DNA from: Paludibaculum sp.
GTDB taxonomy: Bacteria; Acidobacteriota; Terriglobia; Bryobacterales; Bryobacteraceae
Assembly (NCBI GenBank): GCA_029973955.1
Contig: JARKQJ010000091.1
Coordinates: 62,001 to 126,000 of the forward strand
Direction of reading: 5' to 3'
Length of the DNA: 64,000 bases
The notes beneath the pieces are model-generated. The model did no database searches, was not told the DNA's origin, and worked only from the letters and a program-made list of their open reading frames with translations. Every line of letters starts with the position of its first letter. The stretch's first letter is position 1. Below, one piece after another: positions 57,073 through 64,000 of the stretch. The translations under genes and the position numbers were made by a program.

Positions 57073-59109
57073 TCAGAACGCCAGGGCCTTTTGTACTCCG
57101 GTTCGGAGGCTGGCGATCGAGGGGAGAACGGCAAGCTCGAGGTTTGGGGCGGATGGCACAAAGGTATCCTTGGCCGCCACGCGCACCACGGGACCATCCA
57201 AAGAGCCGATACAATTCTCGGCTATCCGCGCCGCCACTTCGGCGCCAAAGCCGGCCGTGAGCGTGTCTTCATGCGCGACCACCACCCGGTTGGTCTTACG
57301 CACGCTCCTGTAAATGAGTTCCTCGTCCAAAGGCACGATGGAGCGCAAATCGATAACCTCGATGAGCACTCCCTCCTTGGCCATCTGGCGCGCCAAGTCG
57401 AGCGCCATGTAGACCGTGCTGCCCCAGGTGACCAAGGTCAGGTCCTTGCCCTCACACCGGATGGCCGCGCTCCCGAAGGGCACGACGTAGCTGGCATCGG
57501 GCTCCGGCGTCTTGGCCTGAACGCGCCGGTACAGGCCCTTGTGTTCCAGAAAAACGACCGGGTCGTGTGACCGCGCGGCCGCTTTGATCAACCCCTTCGC
57601 GTCTTCCGCGCAACTCGGGTACACCACATGCCAGCCCGGGATGTGAGCGAAGAACGATTCCACGTTCGCCGAGTGCCAGGGCCCCCCCTTGATGTAACCG
57701 CCGACGGCGATCCGGACCACCACGGGGCACTCCCATTGTCCCTGGCTGCGCCAGCGGACGGTCGGAATCTCGTCGCGGAGTTGCAGCGCCGCCGGCCAGA
57801 GATAATCGCCGAACTGAATCTCGACGATTGGCTTGTAGCCGGCAATCGCCATGCCGGCGGCCACGCCCACTATGCTAGCCTCCGCCAGCGGCGAATTGTC
57901 CACGCGTCCGGGGAACGCGGTGCTTAGTCCCCGCGTGACGCCAAATACGCCCCCCTTCGGATCCGCAATGTCCTCACCCCACATGACGATCTTCGGATTG
58001 CGCTCCATTTCTTCACGTAAACCGTGGTTGATCGCATCGATCATCGTGACCGGAGCGCCGGCCAGATAAGTCGGATTCACGACGGCCTCACTGGCCCAAT
58101 CGTGGCGTCCCGCGTAGATGTGGGCCAGCAGGGTCGTTTCATCCGGAGCTGGATAGCTGTCAGCCTCGTCGGCGGCGCGGTCTACGTCGGCCTTGATTTC
58201 CGCGCGTAGCAAAGCAATCTCCGCCGCGGTGAGAACTGAATGCCGTAGCAGGTATCGCTCGGTTTGGAGAATCGGATCACGCTCGGCGATGAACTGCAGG
58301 TCGCTTTCCGTTCGGTATTTGCGATGGTCATCGGAAGACGAGTGGGGGTCAAGGCGCACGACCTTTGCCTCGACCAGCGCCGGCCCGCTGCCGTGCCTCA
58401 TAGCCTGGATCACGGGCGGCAACGTCTCGTAAAGGTGCTCGAACCACGTCCCGTCCAACTGGAACGCTGGCATGCCGAAGCCTTGGGCGATCCGATTGAT
58501 TTCCGAGCTGGTCTGACCGGCCTGCGGTACGCTGATCGCGTATCCGTTATTCTGCACATTGAACAGCACCGGCAACTTCTCGCGAGACGCCCAATTCAGC
58601 GCTTCGAAGAACTCGCCTTCGCTGGTAGCACCCTCGCCTGAAGCGACATGCACGATTTCGTCTCCGCCGTTCATTTTCACGGCGCGCGCCATTCCTACCG
58701 CATTCAGAAACTGCGTGCCCGTCACCGCCGTCTGCGCCACCAGCCGGAGCTTGCGCGAAGACCACTGCTCGGGCATGTTGCGTCCATTGGAGTTCGGGTC
58801 TCCTTCCCGCCCCAACATGCCAAGGAAGATATCCTTGATGGGCATTCCAAGGCCCACGGCCAGCGCTTTCGAACGGTAGTAGGGGAAGAACCAGTCGTGC
58901 CCCGGCTTCAGCAGCAAGGTCATGCCGATCTGGAGCTTCTCGTGACCGCGAGTCGAGGCCTGGAATCCGCACTTGCCCTGCCGCACAAACGCCTTCATCC
59001 GTTCTTCGATATAGAAGACCGTCAGCATCTTGCGGTACAGCTCCATCGTTACCGGATGTGGAACGATTATCTTTTCTGTGATTTGCGGAGTCTGGATAGA
59101 AGATGTCAT
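57073..59109 (-). CDS. Fused alpha-beta E1 component of a 2-oxoacid dehydrogenase
   Basis: A 678-residue fusion. Residues ~20-330 are the E1 alpha (TPP-binding) domain: FFPYYRSKALAVGLG, HVASGEGATSEGEFFEALNWA and VQNNGYAISVP. Residues ~345-678 are E1 beta: ALREEMERNP-type text (INHGLREEMERNPKIVMWGEDIADPKGGVFGVTRGL) and AGYKPIVEIQFGDYLWPA. It is closest in look to branched-chain or acetoin/pyruvate types. No E2 or E3 is near. ATG 59109 has GGAGGGG upstream. Its place in the stress operon suggests redox-linked 2-oxoacid oxidation, which is an inference. Confidence 0.85.
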   Translation of the reverse strand: MTSSIQTPQITEKIIVPHPVTMELYRKMLTVFYIEERMKAFVRQGKCGFQASTRGHEKLQIGMTLLLKPGHDWFFPYYRSKALAVGLGMPIKDIFLGMLGREGDPNSNGRNMPEQWSSRKLRLVAQTAVTGTQFLNAVGMARAVKMNGGDEIVHVASGEGATSEGEFFEALNWASREKLPVLFNVQNNGYAISVPQAGQTSSEINRIAQGFGMPAFQLDGTWFEHLYETLPPVIQAMRHGSGPALVEAKVVRLDPHSSSDDHRKYRTESDLQFIAERDPILQTERYLLRHSVLTAAEIALLRAEIKADVDRAADEADSYPAPDETTLLAHIYAGRHDWASEAVVNPTYLAGAPVTMIDAINHGLREEMERNPKIVMWGEDIADPKGGVFGVTRGLSTAFPGRVDNSPLAEASIVGVAAGMAIAGYKPIVEIQFGDYLWPAALQLRDEIPTVRWRSQGQWECPVVVRIAVGGYIKGGPWHSANVESFFAHIPGWHVVYPSCAEDAKGLIKAAARSHDPVVFLEHKGLYRRVQAKTPEPDASYVVPFGSAAIRCEGKDLTLVTWGSTVYMALDLARQMAKEGVLIEVIDLRSIVPLDEELIYRSVRKTNRVVVAHEDTLTAGFGAEVAARIAENCIGSLDGPVVRVAAKDTFVPSAPNLELAVLPSIASLRTGVQKALAF

Positions 59110-59249
59110 AGCATGGCCCCTCCAAATTGGTAGGAAAAAGTACGCAGCCTGCCAGTGATACAAGTCACTTGCCGCCGCTTCCGTTTTGAATCAGACCGAA
59201 TCGCGACCGGTCTTCGCCCGCAACCGTTGTCGGTGGGCTCCTCATCCAA

Positions 59250-59585
59250 TCAGCCTGCGGTCTCGTTCATCGCATCTAGCGCGAGGTTCGCATGCGCGAC
59301 GGCCGCGCCAGCCCGCATCTCGACGGCTACCCAAATCGCCTCCATCACCTCCTCGCGCGTGGCCCCGGCTCTCAGCGCCTGTTCCGTGTGCCCGCGGATG
59401 CAGTAGGGACACTGCGTCACGTGTGCCGTTGCGACCGCGATGAGTTGCTTGGTCTTGGCGTCGAGCGCCCCCGCTTTGAACACCGTCCTGCTGAACGCGA
59501 CAAATGCATCATTCGTCTCGGTCGCGAGTGCCTGCCGTGCGCGGATTAACTCGCGGCTGGCAGTCGGATAAAGGTTGTCGGCCAT
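59250..59585 (-). CDS. Carboxymuconolactone decarboxylase (AhpD-like) family protein
   Basis: A 111-residue protein with the AhpD-type redox motif CPYC in ATAHVTQCPYCIRGHTEQALRAGATREEVMEAIWVAVEMRAG. AhpD-like proteins act as alkylhydroperoxidases. It lies between the ferredoxin and E1 genes. The 196 bp upstream (59586-59781) has no supported gene. Confidence 0.85.
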   Translation of the reverse strand: MADNLYPTASRELIRARQALATETNDAFVAFSRTVFKAGALDAKTKQLIAVATAHVTQCPYCIRGHTEQALRAGATREEVMEAIWVAVEMRAGAAVAHANLALDAMNETAG

Positions 59586-59781
59586 TCAATTCACCCTTTC
59601 AGTCTCACATTCACTCCGGCTCCAGGATGCCCCGGGAACTCCAATAACCATTTCGATCTCCACTCTGCTTGCGGCCCAGCCGGATCAGGCCCCGGTGACG
59701 GCAAACGCTCGAACAACGCCAGCGAGCGCGCCACGCGCACCGTGTTGCCGTCGCCCGCGCGTCCTGCATCGATTCCTCGTC

Positions 59782-60051
59782 TTAGCGTTCGCATTTCCGG
59801 TAATGATCAGCGTTGATCTCAGTAAAAGCAGCCCACTTCGCCGGGAGGTCGTCCAGGGCGAAGATGGCCGAAACCGGGCAGACCGGAACGCACGCCCCAC
59901 AATCGATGCATTCCTGCGGATCGATATAGAGCTGAGCCGCCGAGTCGAAGTCCGCTTCGTCCTTTCGTGGATGAATACAGTCCACTGGGCAGGCGTCGAC
60001 ACAAGCCGTGTCCTTCACCCCTATGCATGGTTCTGCAATGACGTAGGCCAT
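59782..60051 (-). CDS. fdxA: 7Fe (3Fe-4S/4Fe-4S) ferredoxin
   Basis: An 89-residue ferredoxin. The first cluster Cys pattern is CIGVKDTACVDACPVDC (C9, C17, C21, C25) and the second CIDCGACVPVCP (C48, C51, C54, C58), typical of FdxA-type seven-iron ferredoxins. GAGGGAGA lies before the ATG at 60051; longer frames upstream are antisense artefacts of the methyltransferase. It is a probable electron donor in the stress operon. Confidence 0.9.
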   Translation of the reverse strand: MAYVIAEPCIGVKDTACVDACPVDCIHPRKDEADFDSAAQLYIDPQECIDCGACVPVCPVSAIFALDDLPAKWAAFTEINADHYRKCER

Positions 60052-60061
60052 GGGTTCTCCC

Positions 60062-60880
60062 TCACTCCTTCTCACAGACGAAAGCGACAGCTTCCAGGTG
60101 CTGGCGGTATTCCCGGAAAAGGCGCCGCATGCCGAAGACACGTCGCCGCGCATCCGCTCTGCGCAGCAGGTTGAAGGCGAAACGGATGGCTCCGATGAAC
60201 CCCTCGTCTCGCACCACCCGCCGCGGTTCGAGCAAGCGCATGGGCGCCCGCCCTTCCCACGCAACCCGGAATCCAGCGCACTCGAGCAGCTTCCGCCATT
60301 CGGCGGCGACAAGCGGTTGAACGCCAACATGGATGTTCAACGACAGAGCACGTTGGATCTCCTCACGGATCTCGCCGCCGGCGTCATCGGGCACAATGCA
60401 AAGCTCGTGGATGCCGTACCTGCCGCCGCGCCGCAGTAGCCGGCGCACCTCGCTGAGAATTCTCATCTTCACCTGCGTGGTCTGCATCGTGAGCATCGCT
60501 TCGCCATACGCGACTGAGTACGCCTCTGACGCCAGGCCTGTACATTCTGCGTTTCCATGGACACAACGTCCAGGGGTGCCGTGCAGGAACTCAGTAAGTT
60601 TGCCGGCCGCTCTCTCGTCTCGCTCTACCGCCATGTAGCTCCTCGGCTGCCGGCCGAGTGTCAGCCTCGCCGTCACCCCAAGGCCCGGTGCGAGTTCCAG
60701 GACATCGTCCCGCTGGCCGACGCCGAGCTTGTCGAGCAGGCGTGTTGTCAATTCCAGGCCGCCTGGCCGCAACACTCGCTTACCCAGGCTTGCGAGCAGC
60801 CAGTGGCCGGGCATTCTCTCCGTCGATATGTCTCGCAACCCGTCAACTTGAAGCCGATCGCGCGTGTCGGTGAACGTCAC
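60062..60880 (-). CDS. Class I SAM-dependent methyltransferase
   Basis: A 272-residue protein with SAM motif I DDVLELAPGLGVTARLTLGR, motif II region AEC then SVAYGEAMLTMQ, and VRRLLRRGGRYGIHELCIVPD (motif III). The substrate is unknown. The GTG at 60880 is chosen because AAAGGAGG sits 5 nt upstream. It overlaps the 3' end of the DUF488 gene, so translation is coupled. Confidence 0.8.
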   Translation of the reverse strand: MTFTDTRDRLQVDGLRDISTERMPGHWLLASLGKRVLRPGGLELTTRLLDKLGVGQRDDVLELAPGLGVTARLTLGRQPRSYMAVERDERAAGKLTEFLHGTPGRCVHGNAECTGLASEAYSVAYGEAMLTMQTTQVKMRILSEVRRLLRRGGRYGIHELCIVPDDAGGEIREEIQRALSLNIHVGVQPLVAAEWRKLLECAGFRVAWEGRAPMRLLEPRRVVRDEGFIGAIRFAFNLLRRADARRRVFGMRRLFREYRQHLEAVAFVCEKE

Positions 60881-61340
60881 CACTGCCTCCTTTCGCTCTC
60901 GCCAACTCCTCGCGTCGCACGACATCAGATCCGCTGAATTCGGCGGAAGGCGGTGCCGATTGCTCATGGTTCGGCGTAACTCGATGCTTCAGCCATTCCT
61001 CCAGGTACTCGCGCAGGACAACGGCGTTGTTATGATCCGCATCTCTCGCCGCGAACAGCAGCGTGACCACTTCCTCGCGGGTAAACACCTCTACCGTTTC
61101 CAACGCCTTGGCGCTTGTCTCCAACTCACGGCGGTACTGTTTCTTGAACTCCGCCCATCGCTCCGGATCGTGTCCGAACTGCCTGCGCAATTCGTCGCTT
61201 GGCGCAAGATCCCTGAACCAAACATCGACTGCGGCCCGTTTCCTGGAGAGCCCGCGCGGCCACATCCGATCTACGAGAACCCGCAACCCATCGCTCCTGT
61301 CCGGAGCCTCGTATACACGCTTCACGCGAATGAGGGACAT
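60843..61340 (-). CDS. DUF488 family protein
   Basis: A 165-residue protein with the DUF488 signature RVYEAPDRSDGLRVLVDRMWPRGLSRKRAAVDVWFRDLAPSDELRRQFGHDPERWAEF. This family is frequent in NO- and oxidative-stress operons and has no firm biochemical role. The ATG at 61340 is chosen over longer starts; it is the first gene after the NsrR-like promoter. Confidence 0.85.
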   Translation of the reverse strand: MSLIRVKRVYEAPDRSDGLRVLVDRMWPRGLSRKRAAVDVWFRDLAPSDELRRQFGHDPERWAEFKKQYRRELETSAKALETVEVFTREEVVTLLFAARDADHNNAVVLREYLEEWLKHRVTPNHEQSAPPSAEFSGSDVVRREELARAKGGSGDVHRHARSASS

Positions 61341-61417
61341 CTTCTTGTCTGCCCAAGCAGTGAGTTCGTCGGCCTGTCTTGTCGCGCCGGCGATCACTTG
61401 CCGGCGGTGCAACCTAA

Positions 61418-61440
61418 AAGATGTATAACAGATACAACTT
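61418..61440. promoter_or_regulatory. NsrR-type binding site 1
   Basis: AAGATGTAT-N5-ATACAACTT, a 23-bp palindrome with one mismatch between half sites, in the form reported for NsrR (AAGATGYAT-type half sites). It overlaps the spacer and -10 of the leftward promoter, so binding would block the operon that begins with DUF488. Confidence 0.75.
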
Positions 61441-61450
61441 TAAGTGTCAA
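61422..61450 (-). promoter_or_regulatory. Promoter of the leftward stress operon
   Basis: TTGACA at 61450-61445, a 17-bp spacer and TATACA at 61427-61422: near-consensus sigma-70. It overlaps NsrR-type site 1. Confidence 0.75.
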
Positions 61451-61706
61451 GCAAATTACCCATGAGCCTGGTCCTTCACATCCGCACCGGCCGGACGCGC
61501 TTCCGGAGGAAAATGCGTTCCGCCGCGGGGCCGTTTGGGCGGCGAGGTTCAGTTCGCGCGAAGAGAACTACTCTGGCGTAATCCACGCCGGGAAGTTCAA
61601 CTCACTCCGCGGCTCAGCATTGCGAGAAAGATGTCTCGCTGAGGCATCTCCAATCCAAACGGAAAGCCTTCCTCCCGCCGACTCTAGCAGCGCCTGCGAA
61701 TCGCTC

Positions 61707-61755
61707 TTGCAAAGCGGGCGCGGAACCTGTATAAGAAGTATGTAGGATACAGCTT
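61707..61755 (+). promoter_or_regulatory. nsrR promoter with NsrR-type binding site 2
   Basis: TTGCAA (61707-61712), a 17-bp spacer and TATAAG (61730-61735). The site AAGAAGTAT-N5-ATACAGCTT at 61733-61755 covers the -10 and start region, with the same 9-5-9 layout as site 1; autoregulation is expected. The remaining sequence 61451-61706 holds no supported gene or element. Confidence 0.7.
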
Positions 61756-61777
61756 TGAACGGCAAGGAAGGTCCTCG

Positions 61778-62236
61778 ATGAGGCTTACGGCCTACACCGA
61801 CTACAGTCTTCGGGTTCTGATCTACCTCGGTCTTCGCGGCGAGCGGCTGGCGACCATCAGCGAGCTTTCGGAGACCTATGGGTTGTCGGCGAATCACTTG
61901 ATGAAGATCATTCACAATCTCGGCAAATTGGGCTACATCGAAACCGTGCGCGGCCGCGGCGGCGGAATGAAACTGGCTGGCGCTCCCGAGGAGATCAACA
62001 TTGGGCAGGTAGTCAGACAAATGGAGCCGGATTTTGCCCTCGTCGAGTGTTTTGATCCTGATCGCCGCACCGGCTGCGTGATCACCCCGGCGTGCCGGCT
62101 CCAACTCGTCCTGGGCAAAGCGATGGAGTCGTTCCTGGACGTCCTGGACAACCACACTCTTGCCGACCTCCTTCAGAACCGAACCCGGCTTAGGTCACTA
62201 CTGAACATCCAGATGGCTGAAAGCAGGCCAAGTTGA
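61778..62236 (+). CDS. nsrR: Rrf2 family nitric-oxide-sensing repressor NsrR
   Basis: A 152-residue Rrf2 regulator. The N-terminal winged helix reads MRLTAYTDYSLRVLIYLGLR, then TISELSETYGLSANHLMKIIHNLGKLGYIETVRGRGGG. Three cysteines, C91, C100 and C106 (VECFD, GCVITPACRL), match the [4Fe-4S] ligand set of NsrR. In the known mechanism, NO damages the cluster and releases DNA. AAGGAAGG precedes the ATG. It heads the rightward operon and faces the leftward one, and both promoters carry NsrR-like sites. Confidence 0.88.
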   Translation: MRLTAYTDYSLRVLIYLGLRGERLATISELSETYGLSANHLMKIIHNLGKLGYIETVRGRGGGMKLAGAPEEINIGQVVRQMEPDFALVECFDPDRRTGCVITPACRLQLVLGKAMESFLDVLDNHTLADLLQNRTRLRSLLNIQMAESRPS

Positions 62237-62265
62237 CGGCCGGCCGGTAGAAATGGAGTGATCGA

Positions 62266-62766
62266 ATGGATGATTCGAAGGCACTCAGCCGAAAGGGTCC
62301 GGTGTACGGCTTCGAGCGTGGGCGCTGCCTGCCGGACGTAGAGTTTGTGACCGTCGGCGGGGCACGGAAGCGGCTGTCGGACTTCAAAGGCCGGGAGAAC
62401 CTCGTCGTGATCCTCACCGGCGAAGACGGCGATGGCCTTCCGGCGGCAATGGCAACGGCGGATGCGGATGTCAGGCGCCATGATGGACACGTCATAGCGG
62501 TCCTGCATAGCGCTTCCCCGGCTTCGCTCCGCTGGCCCTTCGACGTTGTGGCGGACCCGGATGGCACGGTCCGCCGCAGGTTCTCCGCCAGCAACAGCGA
62601 TGATCCTCGTCTGAGCGTGTTCATCACTGATCGCTGGGGCGAAGTGGTATTTGCCTGCCGGACGGGAAGCGGAGATCCCGCGCCGGACGCCACAGGGCTT
62701 CTGGATTGGCTCAGATTTGTCGACCAGCAGTGCGCGGAGTGCTTCCCACCGGAGTGGCCTGTATGA
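62266..62766 (+). CDS. Peroxiredoxin-like protein lacking the catalytic cysteine
   Basis: A 166-residue thioredoxin-fold (AhpC/TSA-like) protein: GRCLPDVEFVTVGGARKRLSDFKGRENLVVILTGEDG corresponds to the region where the peroxidatic Cys would sit, but there is none. The later LSVFITDRWGEVVFACR and a C-terminal CAEC followed by FPPEWP complete the protein. If active, it must use the CAEC pair; otherwise it is a binding or structural protein. Its stop overlaps the next ORF by ATGA at 62763. Confidence 0.72.
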   Translation: MDDSKALSRKGPVYGFERGRCLPDVEFVTVGGARKRLSDFKGRENLVVILTGEDGDGLPAAMATADADVRRHDGHVIAVLHSASPASLRWPFDVVADPDGTVRRRFSASNSDDPRLSVFITDRWGEVVFACRTGSGDPAPDATGLLDWLRFVDQQCAECFPPEWPV

Positions 62767-62888
62767 CCGTGACGCCACGGATGGCCCCCGGCTGCGAAAA
62801 CAGGAAGCGCGATGCATTCCCGCCGCCGTTCGATAGCGTTCTCGAAACAGCGGCAGGCGGAGTTGAGAGTTGGAGGATGGCTGTATGA
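62763..62888 (+). CDS. Small 41-residue ORF coupled at both ends
   Basis: ATG 62763 overlaps the stop of the peroxiredoxin-like gene (ATGA), and its TGA at 62886 overlaps the reductase ATG 62885 (ATGA again). The peptide (MTVTPRMAPG ... GGVESWRMAV) has no known family. Its position suggests it is translated to couple the two genes; a real protein product is uncertain. Confidence 0.5.
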   Translation: MTVTPRMAPGCENRKRDAFPPPFDSVLETAAGGVESWRMAV

Positions 62889-63625
62889 GCACCACCGCGA
62901 ACGTAAAGGGGCACCAGATACGGTTGCGGAGTCGCTGCCATGTGGCTGATCGCACGCTGGGCCTTCAGTTCGACCGGCCAGCGGGCTTCAGTTTCAAGGC
63001 CGGTCAGTTTGTCGAAATGACCCTCGTGGACGCGCCTGAGACAGACGCTCTCGGGAATTCGCGCGCCTTTTCCATTGCCAGCGCTCCGCACGAGGACGGT
63101 TTGATGTTCGCAACGCGCATACGTGACTCTGCCTTCAAGCGCGCGCTGGCGGCAATGAACCCGGGGGCCGTCGCCCGAATTGATGGCCCGTTCGGTGATT
63201 TGGTCCTTCACAATAATCCGCGCCGTGCCGCGGTACTGCTGGCGGGCGGCATCGGAATCACGCCCTTCCGGAGTATTGCTCGGCGGGCCGCATGGGAGAA
63301 GCTCCCTCACCAGATCTTCCTTTTCTACTCGAACCGGAGGCCATCCGACGCTCCGTTTTTGGAGGAGCTTCGCAGCCTGGAAGCCGCAAATCCGAACTAC
63401 CAGTTCGTCGCAACCATGACGGCATCGCAAGTGCCGGAGTACCCATGGCCCGGTGAGACCGGCCGCATCACAGCGGATATGCTGTCGCGATTCCTGAATG
63501 GTGCCCTATCGCCGGTGTACTACCTCGCCGGGCCGCCATCGATGGTCAGCGGTCTCAGGGCCGTGCTAAACAGCTCGGGTGTGGATGACGACGACATCCG
63601 GGCGGAGGAATTCGCCGGGTATTGA
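62885..63625 (+). CDS. FAD/NAD(P)-binding ferredoxin-NADP reductase-like protein
   Basis: A 246-residue FNR-superfamily flavoprotein. FAD-binding NSRAFSIASAPHED and GPFGDLVL, NAD(P)-binding VLLAGGIGITPFRSIARRA, and the C-terminal YYLAGPPSMVSGLRAVL are present. It resembles the reductase part of flavohaemoglobin (Hmp) without the globin. GGAGG lies 8 nt before ATG 62885. It is a plausible electron supplier to RIC or to the ferredoxin for NO detoxification. Confidence 0.85.
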   Translation: MSTTANVKGHQIRLRSRCHVADRTLGLQFDRPAGFSFKAGQFVEMTLVDAPETDALGNSRAFSIASAPHEDGLMFATRIRDSAFKRALAAMNPGAVARIDGPFGDLVLHNNPRRAAVLLAGGIGITPFRSIARRAAWEKLPHQIFLFYSNRRPSDAPFLEELRSLEAANPNYQFVATMTASQVPEYPWPGETGRITADMLSRFLNGALSPVYYLAGPPSMVSGLRAVLNSSGVDDDDIRAEEFAGY

Positions 63626-63709
63626 ACTAGCGTGCCGGTGGCCTGGACAGATGGTGACGTGGGAACAGTGGGGTGGGGAAGCCAGTTTCTTTGGAGGGAG
63701 ATCGTCTTT

Positions 63710-64000
63710 ATGCGACTGACGGAAACGACAACCGTTGCGGAAATAGCCGCGAACTCACTTGCGGCGGTCCGCGTTTTTGAAAAACATGGAATCGATTATT
63801 GCTGCGGCGGAAAACGGCCGCTCGCGGAGGTTTGCCGGGAGAAGGGTGTTGATGCACGGGCCGTCGAACGGGAACTGGAGGCGGCTGCCGAGGGAGACCC
63901 GGAAACCGGCGTGGATTGGAATACAGCTTCGCTTGGCGAGCTGATCGGACATATTGTCGGCACTCACCACGAGTACCTCCGCCGCGAAATGCCGGCCATC
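63710..64000 (+). CDS. ric: Iron-sulfur cluster repair di-iron protein RIC (YtfE/ScdA), partial
   Basis: The first 97 residues, cut by the window end. The N-terminal DUF542 domain reads EIAANSLAAVRVFEKHGIDYCCGGKRPLAEVCREKG, with the twin Cys (C31, C32) typical of ScdA. HIVGTHHEYLRREMP begins the hemerythrin-like di-iron domain. GGAGGGAG precedes the ATG. It repairs Fe-S clusters damaged by NO, and is a classic NsrR target. Confidence 0.92.
   Translation, partial: MRLTETTTVAEIAANSLAAVRVFEKHGIDYCCGGKRPLAEVCREKGVDARAVERELEAAAEGDPETGVDWNTASLGELIGHIVGTHHEYLRREMPAI

Noticed and set aside
59591..59794. 67-codon minus ORF between ferredoxin and AhpD-like genes
   Set aside because: No ribosome site, no family features and an Arg/Pro-rich composition like antisense frames.

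Overview
The window is GC-rich DNA, most likely from an Acidobacteriota bacterium near Bryobacter, Solibacter or Paludibaculum. The evidence is indirect: a 1216-residue Oar-like TonB receptor with an N-terminal CarboxypepD_reg domain, an ADOP-type fused MacB/FtsX permease, a DUF2157/DUF4824 pair, and lipid A genes (waaA-lpxK) typical of a diderm. There is no 16S gene, so placement is inference from gene families.

0-33.2 kb is ordinary chromosome. In order it holds: a DJ-1/PfpI protein, an ABC exporter whose permease is fused to a degenerate amidohydrolase, and a C45-type Ntn hydrolase; a rhomboid protease; a tad pilus fragment (cpaB-tadB-tadC); a GNAT protein and an alanine-type aminotransferase; a rhodanese, a nitroreductase, a YpdA-like reductase and alaS; the TonB receptor; selD-pyrF; small membrane proteins; an APC transporter; ogt; an exported kinase-fold protein beside an Omp85 barrel; and a waaA-lpxK fusion. 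Two genes here are selenoproteins that a standard translation would truncate. The rhodanese carries an in-frame UGA at its active-site position, and selD carries one at its catalytic position. Each UGA is followed by a perfect 7-bp stem-loop at bacterial SECIS spacing. The window therefore encodes both the selenium donor enzyme and one of its clients.

33.26-55.9 kb is an integration hotspot at tRNA-Asn(GTT). The tRNA 3' end plus about 190 bp of flank is repeated imperfectly at 52.26 kb, and a shorter, more diverged copy lies at 54.68 kb. Between the first two copies are a possible AbiJ-like/PD-(D/E)XK nuclease on a 1.3-kb module bounded by exact 25-bp direct repeats, a siphophage-like tail-tip and fibre module (34.9-48.6 kb, with an ADOP permease inserted and a frameshifted hub gene), and a two-gene candidate defence operon: RecQ helicase fused to a phosphoribosyltransferase, then a DprA/SMF protein. 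Beyond the second copy are a serine recombinase remnant, an AbiEi/AbiEii toxin-antitoxin pair with a perfect 13-bp inverted repeat at its start, a decayed portal gene and a NuoG fragment. No capsid, terminase or intact integrase is present, so these are stacked remnants.

55.9-64 kb is a nitric-oxide/iron-sulfur stress divergon. An NsrR-type Rrf2 regulator lies between two operons, and both facing promoters carry 23-bp NsrR-like palindromes. The leftward operon has DUF488, a methyltransferase, a 7Fe ferredoxin, an AhpD-like protein, a fused 2-oxoacid dehydrogenase E1, a PPOX-fold protein and a hemerythrin. The rightward operon has nsrR, a cysteine-poor peroxiredoxin-like protein, a 41-codon coupled ORF, a flavin reductase and the start of ric (ytfE/scdA), which runs off the window.
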